This document shows, piece after piece, positions 1-5,734 of a stretch of DNA of 24,422 nucleotides. The notes beneath the pieces were generated by a model. That model had not been told where the DNA came from, did no database searches, and was given only the letters and a program-made list of their open reading frames with translations. This stretch comes from CBDEGK01 sp965237855 (GTDB lineage: Bacteria; Pseudomonadota; Gammaproteobacteria; Pseudomonadales; Halieaceae), in assembly GCA_965237855.1 (NCBI GenBank), contig CBDEGK010000006.1:1-24422 (forward strand), given 5' to 3'. How positions within the stretch are numbered: the first letter of the stretch is position 1; each line of letters begins with the position of its first letter. Made by a program: the position numbers and the translations under genes.

Positions 1-1062
1 GACAAGCATGAGAGCACGGACACTGAGAACAGCCGCAACGGCTACTCCAGCAAGACCCTGCAGACTGAAGACGGCCAGTTCACGCTAGACACCCCGCGCG
101 ACCGGGCGGGCAGCTTTGAGCCCAAGCTGGTCAAAAAGCACCCGCGGCGCTTCACCTCAATGGATGACAAAATCCTCTTCCTGTATGCCCAGGGCATGAC
201 GACGCGGGAGATCGTCACCACCTTCAAGGAAATGTACGGTGCCGACGTCTCCGCCAGCCTGATATCCAAAGTCACCGACGCGGTGCTGGAGCAAGTGGTG
301 GAGTGGCAGTCCCGGCCCCTGGATGCGGTGTATCCCATTGTTTACCTGGACTGCATCGTCGTTAATATCCGGCAAGACAAGAAGGTGATCAACAAGGCCT
401 TCTACTTGGCCCTGGGCGTCAACATGGAGGGCCACAAGGAATTACCGGGATTGTGGCTATCCGAGAACGAGGGTGCCAAGTTTTGGCTGAACGTACTCAC
501 AGAGCTTCAGAATCGCGGTGTGAAGGATATTCTCATTGCCTGTGTCGATGGCCTGAAGGGCTTCCCCGATGCCATCAATACGGCCTTCCCGGAGACACAG
601 ATCCAGCTCTGCATTGTTCACATGGTCCGCAACTCGGTGAAGTACGTGCCCTGGAAAGACTATAAGGCGGTCACTGCTGACTTGAAGCAGATTTACCAGT
701 CCGCTACTGAGGAAGAAGCCCTGCTGGCACTGGATAGCTTCTCCGAGCGGTGGGACGACAATTATCCGCAGATCAGCCGTTCCTGGCGTGCCCACTGGCA
801 CAACCTCAACACCTTGTTCGGCTACCCGGAAGACATCCGCAAAGCCATCTACACGACCAATGCGATTGAGTCTTTGAACAGCGTCATTCGCAAGGTCATC
901 AAAAAGCGGAAGCTGTTCCCGACCGATGACTTGGCCAAGAAGGTCATCTACCTGGCGATCCAGGCCGCGTCAAAAAAGTGGACCATGCCGATCCGCAATT
1001 GGAAACCGGCACTGAATAGATTTATGATCGAGTTCGAAGACCGCCTGGCGGATTATGTTTAA
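1..1062 (+). CDS. IS256-family (mutator-type) transposase, 5' end outside window
   Basis: DDE transposase that cuts and re-inserts its own insertion sequence. The frame is open from base 1, so the protein is cut by the window edge; 353 residues are visible, starting about 50 residues into a typical family member of about 400. The ATG at 160 is internal, because the upstream in-frame sequence (NGYSSKTLQTEDGQF, TPRDRAGSFEP) is conserved in the family. The catalytic triad reads as D at 349-351 (VYLDCIVV), D at 547-549 (ACVDGLKGF) and E at 868-870 (TTNAIESLN). The IQLCIVHMVRNS segment is also typical. The stop codon lies inside the first unit of a 28-bp tandem repeat. No frameshift or internal stop is seen in the visible part. 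Confidence 0.95.
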   Translation, partial: DKHESTDTENSRNGYSSKTLQTEDGQFTLDTPRDRAGSFEPKLVKKHPRRFTSMDDKILFLYAQGMTTREIVTTFKEMYGADVSASLISKVTDAVLEQVVEWQSRPLDAVYPIVYLDCIVVNIRQDKKVINKAFYLALGVNMEGHKELPGLWLSENEGAKFWLNVLTELQNRGVKDILIACVDGLKGFPDAINTAFPETQIQLCIVHMVRNSVKYVPWKDYKAVTADLKQIYQSATEEEALLALDSFSERWDDNYPQISRSWRAHWHNLNTLFGYPEDIRKAIYTTNAIESLNSVIRKVIKKRKLFPTDDLAKKVIYLAIQAASKKWTMPIRNWKPALNRFMIEFEDRLADYV

Positions 1063-1112
1063 CCCTGGCAGTTAGTCGGATAAGGTTTAACCCTGGCAGT
1101 TAGTCGGATAAG
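1057..1112. repeat. Exact 28-bp tandem duplication at IS256 end / intron junction
   Basis: Positions 1057-1084 and 1085-1112 are identical 28-mers beginning GTTTAACCCTGGCAG and ending TCGGATAAG. The first unit contains the TAA stop of the IS256 transposase. The end of the second unit overlaps the presumed 3' end of the minus-strand group II intron. The unit probably contains the right terminal repeat of the IS256 element; the left end is outside the window, so this cannot be compared. Confidence 0.85.
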
Positions 1113-1177
1113 AGAGTGGCATTGCTGCCACTCCCTCTCCTAAGAACCGTGCATGCGGATTTCCCAGCACACGGCTC
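1109..1177 (-). ncRNA. Group II intron domains V and VI
   Basis: Minus-strand 1177-1144 is a 34-nt hairpin of canonical domain V form: GAGCCGTGTGC at the 5' side, GGGAAATCC around the bulge and loop, and GCACGGTTC at the 3' side. Domain V is the catalytic metal-binding core of the ribozyme. It is followed by a domain VI stem, GAGTGGCA-GCAA-TGCCACTC, with a GNRA-type loop. The reverse transcriptase stop codon (1178-1176) overlaps the first bases of domain V, the usual spacing for these introns. Confidence 0.85.
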
Positions 1178-1928
1178 AAGCCCTTAAAAAGTCGTTGGAA
1201 AACGACCCGGTAGTCCACGGCGGTACCATGGCAACTCTCCGCACTCTACTCTCAAAGTAAGCAAAGTACGCTGGATCATACGGAGTTGCCGCTGCGATTA
1301 ATTGTCGATGTCGGCGAATGGGCGTGTCAGATGCCTGAATCAAAGATAAATCCTTGAAAACACCGTCCTTCCCCACAAAAGGGGCGTGGAAGTTCCATTT
1401 GCGCTTCCAGTGACCAGCGAAGTACTTCCTGTACCTCCAACTCGCTGATTTATTGGGATGACGCCGACGACTCCATTTCCACACTGCCCAGAAGGTCACG
1501 TAATCAACAAATCCGAAGGCGCGCTTGGCGACTACATGGCGGTAGTAATTAACCCAACCACGTATTTTCTGATTGAGCCGACGGATCAGCCCTATCGTAG
1601 GTACGCCAACGCTACGCTTGATCTCCTCACGAATCCCGTGCAGGAAAGACTTGATACTGCTCTTACTGGGTTTAATCAACAGCTTACGCCCATATTTGCG
1701 GACGTTGAAACCCAGAAAATCGAATCCTTCATCCACTGAGGTTATCAGCGTTTTCTCTTCCGATAGGGGCAAGCCTCTTTCTGCCAAAAATACTTCTATG
1801 ACGGGCTTAATGCGGTGCTCAAGTATTTCTCTCGAAACACCCGTAACCACAAAATCATCCGCATACCTGATAACATGGACTTTGTCCGATGGCTTGGTTA
1901 TGCGTGCTACCACATCTTGTTGTGGTCT
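1176..1928 (-). pseudogene. Group II intron reverse transcriptase/maturase, C-terminal fragment
   Basis: About 250 residues of an LtrA-like protein. The catalytic motif YADD is encoded at 1865-1854, within HVIRYADDFVVTG. It is followed by the thumb and maturase region (LPLSEEKTLITSVDEGFDFLGF, IRGWVNYYRHVVAKRAF). The fingers and the first palm motifs are absent, because the IS3 element joins directly upstream of the RT5 region. The fragment is in frame with the upstream IS3 orfB and is read as its C-terminal extension. It has no start of its own and cannot be an active reverse transcriptase. Confidence 0.88.
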
Positions 1929-2801
1929 ACTATTTTTGGACACTTTGCTTAAGTTAAATTCGTAGTCCATCGGCGTTTTGTATCCCAGCGTAGAATGCAG
2001 CCGCTTCGCGTTGTAATACACCGCCACATACTCCCGGACATCTGCGATCGCAGCTTCTCGAGTGCAATATCCCTGGTCACACGTCCATTCGCGCTTTAGG
2101 CTGCTGAAAAATCGTTCAACTGGCGCGTTGTCCCAGCAATTACCTTTTCGGCTCATGCTCGCTATCATTCCATACTGCTTCAGCAGTGCTTGGTAGGCAT
2201 AGCTGGCATATTGACTGCCACGATCTGAGTGGTGAATCAGACCTGGCGGTGGATTTCTAAGGCTTACAGCCATTATCAATGCCCTGATGGCCAGCGCCTT
2301 GGTCATGCGGCGATCCATAGACCAGCCAACAACTCGTCGAGAATACAGATCAATCACCACGGCCAGGTAGATCCAACCCTCCTGAGTCCAAAGGCAAGTA
2401 ATGTCGGTCCCCCAACACTGATTGGGTGCCGCCGGTGAAAATGCTCGATTCAGCACATTGTCAGCCACTGGTAATCGATGTTTGCTGTCGGTGGTGACCT
2501 TGTATTTACGTTTAGATTTGACGGCGAGGCCCATAGATTTCATGAGCCGTCTGGCGCGATAACGACCAATGGAGAAGCCTTCTGCAGTAAGTTGACGGCT
2601 CAGCCTTCGGCTGCCCATACTCTGTCGAGATTCTGCAAACAGGGATTTCATTCGTCGCCTGACAGCCAGTTCTTCGGGACCAATTACCTTCCCTCCTCGG
2701 GCTCTCCAGGCGTAGTATGAACTGCGCTTTACACCGATGACCCGGCACAACATTGTTACTGGATATTTGGCGGTATTACATTGCACTAAGGCGTACTTCA
2801 C
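1176..2801 (-). CDS. IS3 transposase OrfB fused in frame to an intron RT fragment (541 aa)
   Basis: Residues 1-291 are an IS3-family OrfB: a helix-turn-helix-like HTH_21 region (YPVTMLCRVIGVKRSSYYAW) and then an rve integrase core with D (CWGTDITCLW), D (HHSDRGSQYAS) and E (NCWDNAPVERFF). The sister copy stops with TGA right after KVSKNS. Here that codon is AGA (1928-1926), inside the terminal repeat, so translation continues into the group II intron for another 250 residues. The GTG start at 2801 overlaps the orfA stop. The usual product would be an OrfAB fusion made by -1 frameshifting. Whether the long tail leaves the transposase functional cannot be judged from sequence. Confidence 0.9.
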   Translation of the reverse strand: MKYALVQCNTAKYPVTMLCRVIGVKRSSYYAWRARGGKVIGPEELAVRRRMKSLFAESRQSMGSRRLSRQLTAEGFSIGRYRARRLMKSMGLAVKSKRKYKVTTDSKHRLPVADNVLNRAFSPAAPNQCWGTDITCLWTQEGWIYLAVVIDLYSRRVVGWSMDRRMTKALAIRALIMAVSLRNPPPGLIHHSDRGSQYASYAYQALLKQYGMIASMSRKGNCWDNAPVERFFSSLKREWTCDQGYCTREAAIADVREYVAVYYNAKRLHSTLGYKTPMDYEFNLSKVSKNSRPQQDVVARITKPSDKVHVIRYADDFVVTGVSREILEHRIKPVIEVFLAERGLPLSEEKTLITSVDEGFDFLGFNVRKYGRKLLIKPSKSSIKSFLHGIREEIKRSVGVPTIGLIRRLNQKIRGWVNYYRHVVAKRAFGFVDYVTFWAVWKWSRRRHPNKSASWRYRKYFAGHWKRKWNFHAPFVGKDGVFKDLSLIQASDTPIRRHRQLIAAATPYDPAYFAYFESRVRRVAMVPPWTTGSFSNDFLRA

Positions 2802-3085
2802 TTCATTTCCTTTGCGAAATACGCCGACGCCTTTTTTAGAATTTCTTTCTCCATTTTGAGCTCTCGAACCTCGCGGCGCAGCCGCTTGAGTTCCTCTTGT
2901 TCGTCCTTGGCAAGTGCATTGATGTGGGAATTAGCCTCATGCTCTCGCTTCCAACGTCCGAGCAGCCCTGGGCCAACATCCAGGCTCCGTGCAGCTGCGG
3001 CTATGGTATAGCCCTGCTCAATCACCAATGCCACGGCATCTTGCTTGAAATCATCGGGAAAGTTCCGTTTTTGTCTGCTTATCAT
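2798..3085 (-). CDS. IS3 transposase OrfA (HTH and leucine-zipper protein)
   Basis: A 95-residue DNA-binding subunit. The HTH_8-type helix-turn-helix is near residues 10-45 (FPDDFKQDAVALVIEQGY, TIAAAARSLDVG). A C-terminal coiled coil follows at about 63-90 (EELKRLRREVRELKMEKEIL) and mediates oligomerisation in this family. OrfA binds the terminal repeats. Its last codons overlap orfB, and an A6G slippery heptamer sits 30 nt before its stop. The ATG lies about 65 nt inside the element's 5' end. Confidence 0.93.
   Translation of the reverse strand: MISRQKRNFPDDFKQDAVALVIEQGYTIAAAARSLDVGPGLLGRWKREHEANSHINALAKDEQEELKRLRREVRELKMEKEILKKASAYFAKEMK
2831..2837 (-). promoter_or_regulatory. Programmed -1 frameshift site (A AAA AAG) joining OrfA and OrfB
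   Basis: In the OrfA frame the codons are CTA AAA AAG, giving the classic A_AAA_AAG heptamer of IS3 elements. After a -1 shift the frame stays open (KGVGVFRKGNEVKYALV) and enters OrfB without a stop, so a transframe OrfAB transposase is expected. The six-A run is conserved in copy 2. Confidence 0.85.
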
Positions 3086-3149
3086 TGTTCACCTCGTATT
3101 TGCTTCTTTACAGTCTATACAAGGTGTCCACTTTTAGTAGACCACAACA

Positions 3150-3434
3150 ATCAGCCTCTTTAGCTCCTCAAAGTTTTACGATGCTTGCAGAGATTCGCAT
3201 GTGCTGACCGTACCATCGTCCCTAGCGCCGTTGCCGCCTTGAGGCTGGCAGTTTCGGTGATTACCTCGCGGCTCTCACCTCGGAATTCCTCGGCTACATT
3301 GTCTCCGGCGCTTTGTACCACAGCATCACTGCTATCGCACAGCCGGGTAGGGAACCGTTGATGGGACAACGGGTTTCTTATCCATTACCTCCTTGATCGG
3401 ATGAAACAATCACAAAAGCGACTTCGTGTCGCAC
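3150..3434 (-). ncRNA. Group II intron 5' segment (part of domain I)
   Basis: This is the 285-base minus-strand stretch before the IS3 element. It starts GTGCGACACGAAGTCGC, a typical group II intron 5' end, and holds the purine-rich and hairpin-rich sequence expected of domain I. It holds no believable gene: the short frames here are broken and resemble nothing. The IS3 element then replaces the rest of the intron body. Confidence 0.65.
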
Positions 3435-3445
3435 CACAGAATTAA

Positions 3446-3682
3446 TTACAATCTCTTCCCATTCAAGGCCTTGTATAAACTCTCCCTGGACAGCCCTGTC
3501 TGCTTCGCAAGCGCGCTGATGCCATTGATCTTTGCCACATCCCTGAGAGCCACCAGGAAAACGTCAGATTCGCCCGTGTCATAACACCCTTGCAGGTAAC
3601 AACACCCTTGCAGGTAACTGGCGATCTCATCATCACTGCGCAGGTAATCTCCCACATCATACCGTTTCGTTTCCAGAACCAC
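3446..3682 (-). pseudogene. HigA-like addiction-module antitoxin, C-terminally shortened
   Basis: Resembles the roughly 100-residue XRE/HigA-type 'addiction module antidote' family: N-terminal TKRYDVGDYLRSDDEIASYL, then ALRDVAKINGISALAKQTGLSRESLYKALNG, which includes the helix-turn-helix. It stops after ALNGKRL, where relatives continue with about 20 more residues (NPEF-type segment). The stop is 11 bases before the intron 5' end. The GTG start at 3682 is chosen because GAGGAGGA lies just upstream and the toxin remnant ends two bases earlier. An 18-bp in-frame duplication adds six residues (YLQGC appears twice). Probably non-functional or altered. Confidence 0.72.
3583..3618 (-). repeat. Exact 18-bp tandem duplication inside the antitoxin remnant
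   Basis: Positions 3583-3600 and 3601-3618 are identical (AACACCCTTGCAGGTAAC on the plus strand). The duplication is in frame and adds six residues ahead of the helix-turn-helix of the antitoxin remnant. Confidence 0.95.
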
Positions 3683-3684
3683 GT

Positions 3685-3807
3685 TCAATCCTCCTCCAGC
3701 ACAATCGCCATAGCTTGTGCCTTTTTTATATCGCTTTTCTGCGTCCCCTTATCTCCACCGCACAACAGGATTAGCTCGGGGAGCTGAAATGGTCCGAATG
3801 TTTCCAC
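3685..3807 (-). pseudogene. HigB/RelE-superfamily toxin, C-terminal fragment
   Basis: Minus-strand frame of 40 residues ending in LILLCGGDKGTQKSDIKKAQ and AMAIVLEED. This matches the C-terminal signature of addiction-module killer proteins of the HigB type (LLLCGGDKSxQxxDIxxA). The remaining N-terminal half of a roughly 100-residue toxin is missing; an in-frame stop lies just upstream. The toxin stop (3687-3685) is two bases before the antitoxin GTG, the normal toxin-first operon order of this family. It is too short to be toxic. Confidence 0.7.
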
Positions 3808-3889
3808 CTCGGATCAGTCCTGTGATCGACAGGTCTCTGAACTGACGGCCTTTGCCAAACGCGGCGACTATGAGGTGGTTGGCATTGAG
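3800..3889 (+). pseudogene. Serine recombinase fragment (N-terminal catalytic region)
   Basis: The plus-strand reading from 3800 gives VSTSDQSCDRQVSELTAFAK followed by RGDYEVVGIE. This is the start of a resolvase/invertase catalytic domain (RVSTxDQ with the nucleophilic serine, then the QxxEL helix). Similarity ends near 3889, and the frame runs on into unrelated proline-rich sequence. The fragment meets the toxin remnant at about 3800, so this is a rearrangement junction. Confidence 0.6.
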
Positions 3890-3929
3890 TTAAGTGGTCA
3901 GGAGAAACACCCAGACCCCAGACCCTCGG

Positions 3930-4217
3930 TTAATGAGCAAGCTCCTCCAAAACCACTGGATGACTTTTTGCGATTTTGAGCAGAGTCTTTGCTGCCCCGC
4001 GCGGTGATCGCCTACCCTGCTCCCAGTCCTGAACGGTATCGATAGATATATTTAGCAGCTCAGCGAACTTGCGCTGTGTGAGGTTTACAGATTTCCGAAC
4101 AGAGATCGCTAATAACTGCTCCTGCGAGTACGCCCTGCCCTTCTTCCCTCGTTTCATCTGCTCAACTGCCTTGAGTAGCTCCGCCCCTTCTTCGCTCATT
4201 TTTCGGTTACTAGCCAC
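3930..4217 (-). CDS. XRE-family antitoxin (HigA/RelB-like helix-turn-helix protein)
   Basis: A 95-residue DNA-binding protein and presumed antitoxin of the toxin gene just upstream. The C-terminal half is a Cro/C1-type helix-turn-helix: SVNLTQRKFAELLNISIDTV, then QDWEQGRRSPRGAAKTLLKI. The N-terminal half (SEEGAELLKAVEQMKRGKKG) probably contacts the toxin. The GTG start at 4217 is favoured by AGGAGG eight to nine bases upstream, within the toxin gene. The two genes overlap by 8 bp (GTGGCTAG), which implies translational coupling. In this family the antitoxin, alone or with the toxin, represses the operon. Confidence 0.9.
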   Translation of the reverse strand: MASNRKMSEEGAELLKAVEQMKRGKKGRAYSQEQLLAISVRKSVNLTQRKFAELLNISIDTVQDWEQGRRSPRGAAKTLLKIAKSHPVVLEELAH

Positions 4218-4542
4218 GTTCGATTGCCTCCTTAATCAGTTTCAATTCGTGCGCTGGAATCGTTGAGCGTTCATTCTTAGAATAAAGAGTCAACAGCCAG
4301 ATCCCCTCGTGCTGAAGCTGGTTGTAGTAAATAACTCGAAGGCCGCCGCTCTTGCCAGCTCCCGGTCGCACCCAACGAACCTTTCGTACTCCACCCGAAC
4401 CTTTCACGACAGGTCCTGCTGTGGGATTCTGCGAAATAAAGACGGCGAAGTCCTCGCGTTCATTATCGGTGAGAAGGGTTTTCGCCCTTCGCAAAAATAC
4501 AGGTGTTTCGATTACGGTGAACACTGCGTGAGTATACGGCAT
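4210..4542 (-). CDS. RelE/HigB-type toxin (probable ribosome-dependent mRNA endonuclease)
   Basis: A 110-residue toxin of the RelE-like family in which the toxin gene precedes an XRE antitoxin. Recognisable stretches are FTVIETPVFLRRAKTLLTDN, DFAVFISQNPTAGPVVKGSG, VRKVRWVRPGAGKSGGLRVI and a C-terminal LLTLYSKNER. The R, K and Y residues of the last two blocks correspond to the catalytic and RNA-binding surface in relatives. The ATG at 4542 lies inside a palindrome that is the likely operator. No clear Shine-Dalgarno sequence precedes it, and CATAAT lies 6 bases upstream, so the mRNA could be leaderless. A GTG at 4524 (MFTVIETP) is an alternative start. The gene looks intact. Confidence 0.9.
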   Translation of the reverse strand: MPYTHAVFTVIETPVFLRRAKTLLTDNEREDFAVFISQNPTAGPVVKGSGGVRKVRWVRPGAGKSGGLRVIYYNQLQHEGIWLLTLYSKNERSTIPAHELKLIKEAIERG

Positions 4543-4550
4543 TGCCGTAT
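4534..4550. promoter_or_regulatory. Palindromic operator over the toxin start codon
   Basis: ATACGGCA-T-TGCCGTAT is a perfect 8-bp inverted repeat around one base. It contains the toxin ATG. On the minus strand a CATAAT -10-like box ends about 6 bases before the ATG. This is the expected position for autoregulation by the XRE antitoxin. Binding is inferred. Confidence 0.65.
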
Positions 4551-4604
4551 TATGTTCAAAGTAAGGTCTTTTCGAATATGAGGGTTGACCACGGACCGTA
4601 GCGG

Positions 4605-4853
4605 TTATTCATCACCCTGCCCTGCCGCATTACTGATGGCCTCAACCAGCGCATCCAGCAGGACGGCTAGTTGCTCAAAGGCTTGCTCGGCCAGACCGCC
4701 CCAGTCGATGCCCATCAAGGTGTGGACCATCATGGCCACCAGATTGGCCAGGGCGTCGCCGCCTGGACCGAGTTCGGTATGGACCAGGACACCAGCGGTA
4801 ATCAGTGACCACGGCACAATGTCCCGCCCGATGAAGTAAATGAATCCCAACAT
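4605..4853 (-). CDS. Small hypothetical protein, possibly membrane-associated (82 aa)
   Basis: I do not recognise this family. The N-terminus (MLGFIYFIGRDIVPWSLITA) is hydrophobic and aromatic, the middle (NLVAMMVHTLMGIDWGG) moderately hydrophobic, and the C-terminus an acidic amphipathic helix (EQLAVLLDALVEAI). The ATG at 4853 has only a weak AAGAGA upstream. It lies 65 bases downstream of another small minus-strand gene and may share its transcript. The composition looks coding, with a GC-rich third position. No function is proposed. Confidence 0.6.
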   Translation of the reverse strand: MLGFIYFIGRDIVPWSLITAGVLVHTELGPGGDALANLVAMMVHTLMGIDWGGLAEQAFEQLAVLLDALVEAISNAAGQGDE

Positions 4854-4918
4854 AATCGTGTTCTCTTACTCTGAAAGTGAGCGGAGCTGCCCTACCAGCC
4901 CCGCACGGGTTTCTGGTC

Positions 4919-5134
4919 TTACTGGGGGTCCTCGGTGTGGTCCTGGGCCTTGGGTGGCAGCAACACCAGCTCGCCAGAGACCGAGATACCCTCGGTGATC
5001 ACCACCCGGTAGCCTTCGCTTTCCTTGAAGAGGAACGCCGCCCCAACCTTGGTCCAGTAGGTTTTCTTCTCGTCGCTGCCCTCGGTTTGCTTCTCGGTCA
5101 CGACACGCACGTTTAAGTAGTTTTGATGGCTCAT
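4919..5134 (-). CDS. Conserved-looking small hypothetical protein (71 aa)
   Basis: The protein starts MSHQNYLNVRVVTEKQTEG, continues TYWTKVGAAFLFKESEGYRV and then VITEGISVSGELVLLPPK, and ends acidic. It resembles small uncharacterised proteins carried on proteobacterial plasmids and integrative elements; the recall is by pattern only. The mixed beta-rich sequence has no signal peptide. ATG 5134 is chosen over an upstream alternative because GAGGATAGG lies 3-11 bases before it. A long inverted repeat begins 79 bases upstream of the start and could be part of its leader. Confidence 0.7.
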   Translation of the reverse strand: MSHQNYLNVRVVTEKQTEGSDEKKTYWTKVGAAFLFKESEGYRVVITEGISVSGELVLLPPKAQDHTEDPQ

Positions 5135-5212
5135 GGTCCTATCCTCATGGGTTAAATGGCCTGTTGGCCGGGTAGCAAGCACCTGCCTGCTGCTTATTGA
5201 CTGGCGTCAAAC

Positions 5213-5366
5213 CTCACAGCACGGTTCTGGGGTGCAAGGGGGGGTTTCCGGTGCGGGCACAACCCCACCCAGGCAAGGTTGGGAAGATTGATCGAAGGAG
5301 GGCCGCCCAAGGGCGGCAAGGGAGGACTCAGAGCGCACCGGCTTGCACCCCAGGTTCTGCTGTGAG
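5213..5366. repeat. Long imperfect inverted repeat (20-bp stem with GGTTC internal loop)
   Basis: CTCACAGCA (5213-5221) pairs with TGCTGTGAG (5358-5366), and TGGGGTGCAAG (5228-5238) pairs with CTTGCACCCCA (5342-5352). Between the paired parts both arms carry GGTTC (CGGTTC on the left), forming a nearly symmetric internal loop. The 103-base interior contains the perfect hairpin GCCGCCCAAGGGCGGC (5302-5317). The element lies upstream of the minus-strand gene starting at 5134. Confidence 0.85.
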
Positions 5367-5400
5367 AGCCCTTGGCAAGCGAGGGGGTATCTCGCGCGCA

Positions 5401-5472
5401 GCCTGACCGCGGTTAGTCAGGCGGAGGCGTTAGGGATAGGGAGGGCGGTAGTCCCGCTGCTTTTGAGCGGGA
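5401..5472. repeat. Two adjacent hairpins
   Basis: GCCTGAC (5401-5407) pairs with GTCAGGC (5416-5422) across an 8-base loop. TCCCGCT (5452-5458) pairs with AGCGGGA (5466-5472) across a 7-base loop. Neither is followed by a T-run, so they are not typical intrinsic terminators. Confidence 0.75.
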
Positions 5473-5662
5473 TGCAGCGAAGCGGAACCCGGAGCAGCCC
5501 GGTCGGCGTTGTGTGCCGGTAACGCCCAATAGCGATGCACAACACATCTAGGCTATCGTGCGGTGAAGCCGTGTTCATTCTGAATTGCCCAGGCGACGCA
5601 TCCGGGGCATTGTCAATGGCATGGGAAACTCTTTTGAAGACTGCCCAAAACCGGACGGTTGC

Positions 5663-5734
5663 GGACAGGGGCGAGTACCCTGTCCAAAAAGTAGCTTGAT
5701 CGGGTAGTGGACACCCCTATACTACCGGACACCC
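5663..5734. promoter_or_regulatory. Hairpin and repeat cluster upstream of the recombinase (candidate res/operator)
   Basis: GGACAGGG-(7 nt)-CCCTGTCC is a perfect 8-bp hairpin at 5663-5685. GGTAGT (5703-5708) and ACTACC (5721-5726) form an inverted repeat. GGACACCC occurs as a direct repeat at 5709-5716 and 5727-5734, one 18-bp period apart. Serine resolvases often bind just upstream of their own gene, so this may be a recombination or autoregulatory site. That role is inferred from position only. Confidence 0.45.

Larger units (their letters stand above)
1918..3149 (-). mobile_element. IS3-family insertion sequence, copy 1 (complete, 1232 bp)
   Basis: Terminal inverted repeats of about 26 bp: the left end reads TGTTGTGGTCTACTATTTTT and the right end, reverse-complemented, TGTTGTGGTCTACTAAAAGT. 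Both continue GGACAC. The element carries orfA and orfB with an A6G frameshift site. The outer flanks (TCT on the left, ATC on the right) do not form a 3-bp target duplication, and the surrounding intron has lost sequence. A deletion next to the element, or recombination with another copy, is likely. A 5'-truncated sister copy lies at 13220-14382 in the same orientation. Confidence 0.9.
1108..3434 (-). mobile_element. Group II intron, interrupted by an IS3 element and internally deleted
   Basis: On the minus strand a bacterial-type 5' end (GTGCGACACGAAG, starting at 3434) and a 3' end with domain V, domain VI and a reverse transcriptase C-terminus frame this element. An IS3 copy occupies 1918-3149. 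Without it only about 1.1 kb of intron remains, against 2 kb or more for intact ORF-bearing introns. Most of domains I-IV and the N-terminal half of the reverse transcriptase are therefore missing. The exact 3' splice boundary is uncertain; 1108 is chosen because the sequence ends ...CTCTTAT after the domain VI stem. The intron cannot be self-sufficient. Confidence 0.75.

Noticed and set aside
1458..1965. Plus-strand frames of about 90-130 residues opposite the RT fragment
   Set aside because: They are shadows of the recognisable YADD-containing reverse transcriptase on the minus strand.
5197..5406. Plus-strand 69-residue frame in the structured region
   Set aside because: Its composition follows the hairpins (glycine, arginine, proline-rich), it has no ribosome-binding site and no family resemblance.
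5401..5520. Possible integron attC site (GCGTTAGG and nearby inverted repeats)
   Set aside because: The matching left consensus and the required arm spacing are absent, and no integrase or cassette array is present.
5213..5734. CRISPR array or tandem iterons
   Set aside because: The repeats are inverted or present only twice, with no regular spacers and no cas gene.
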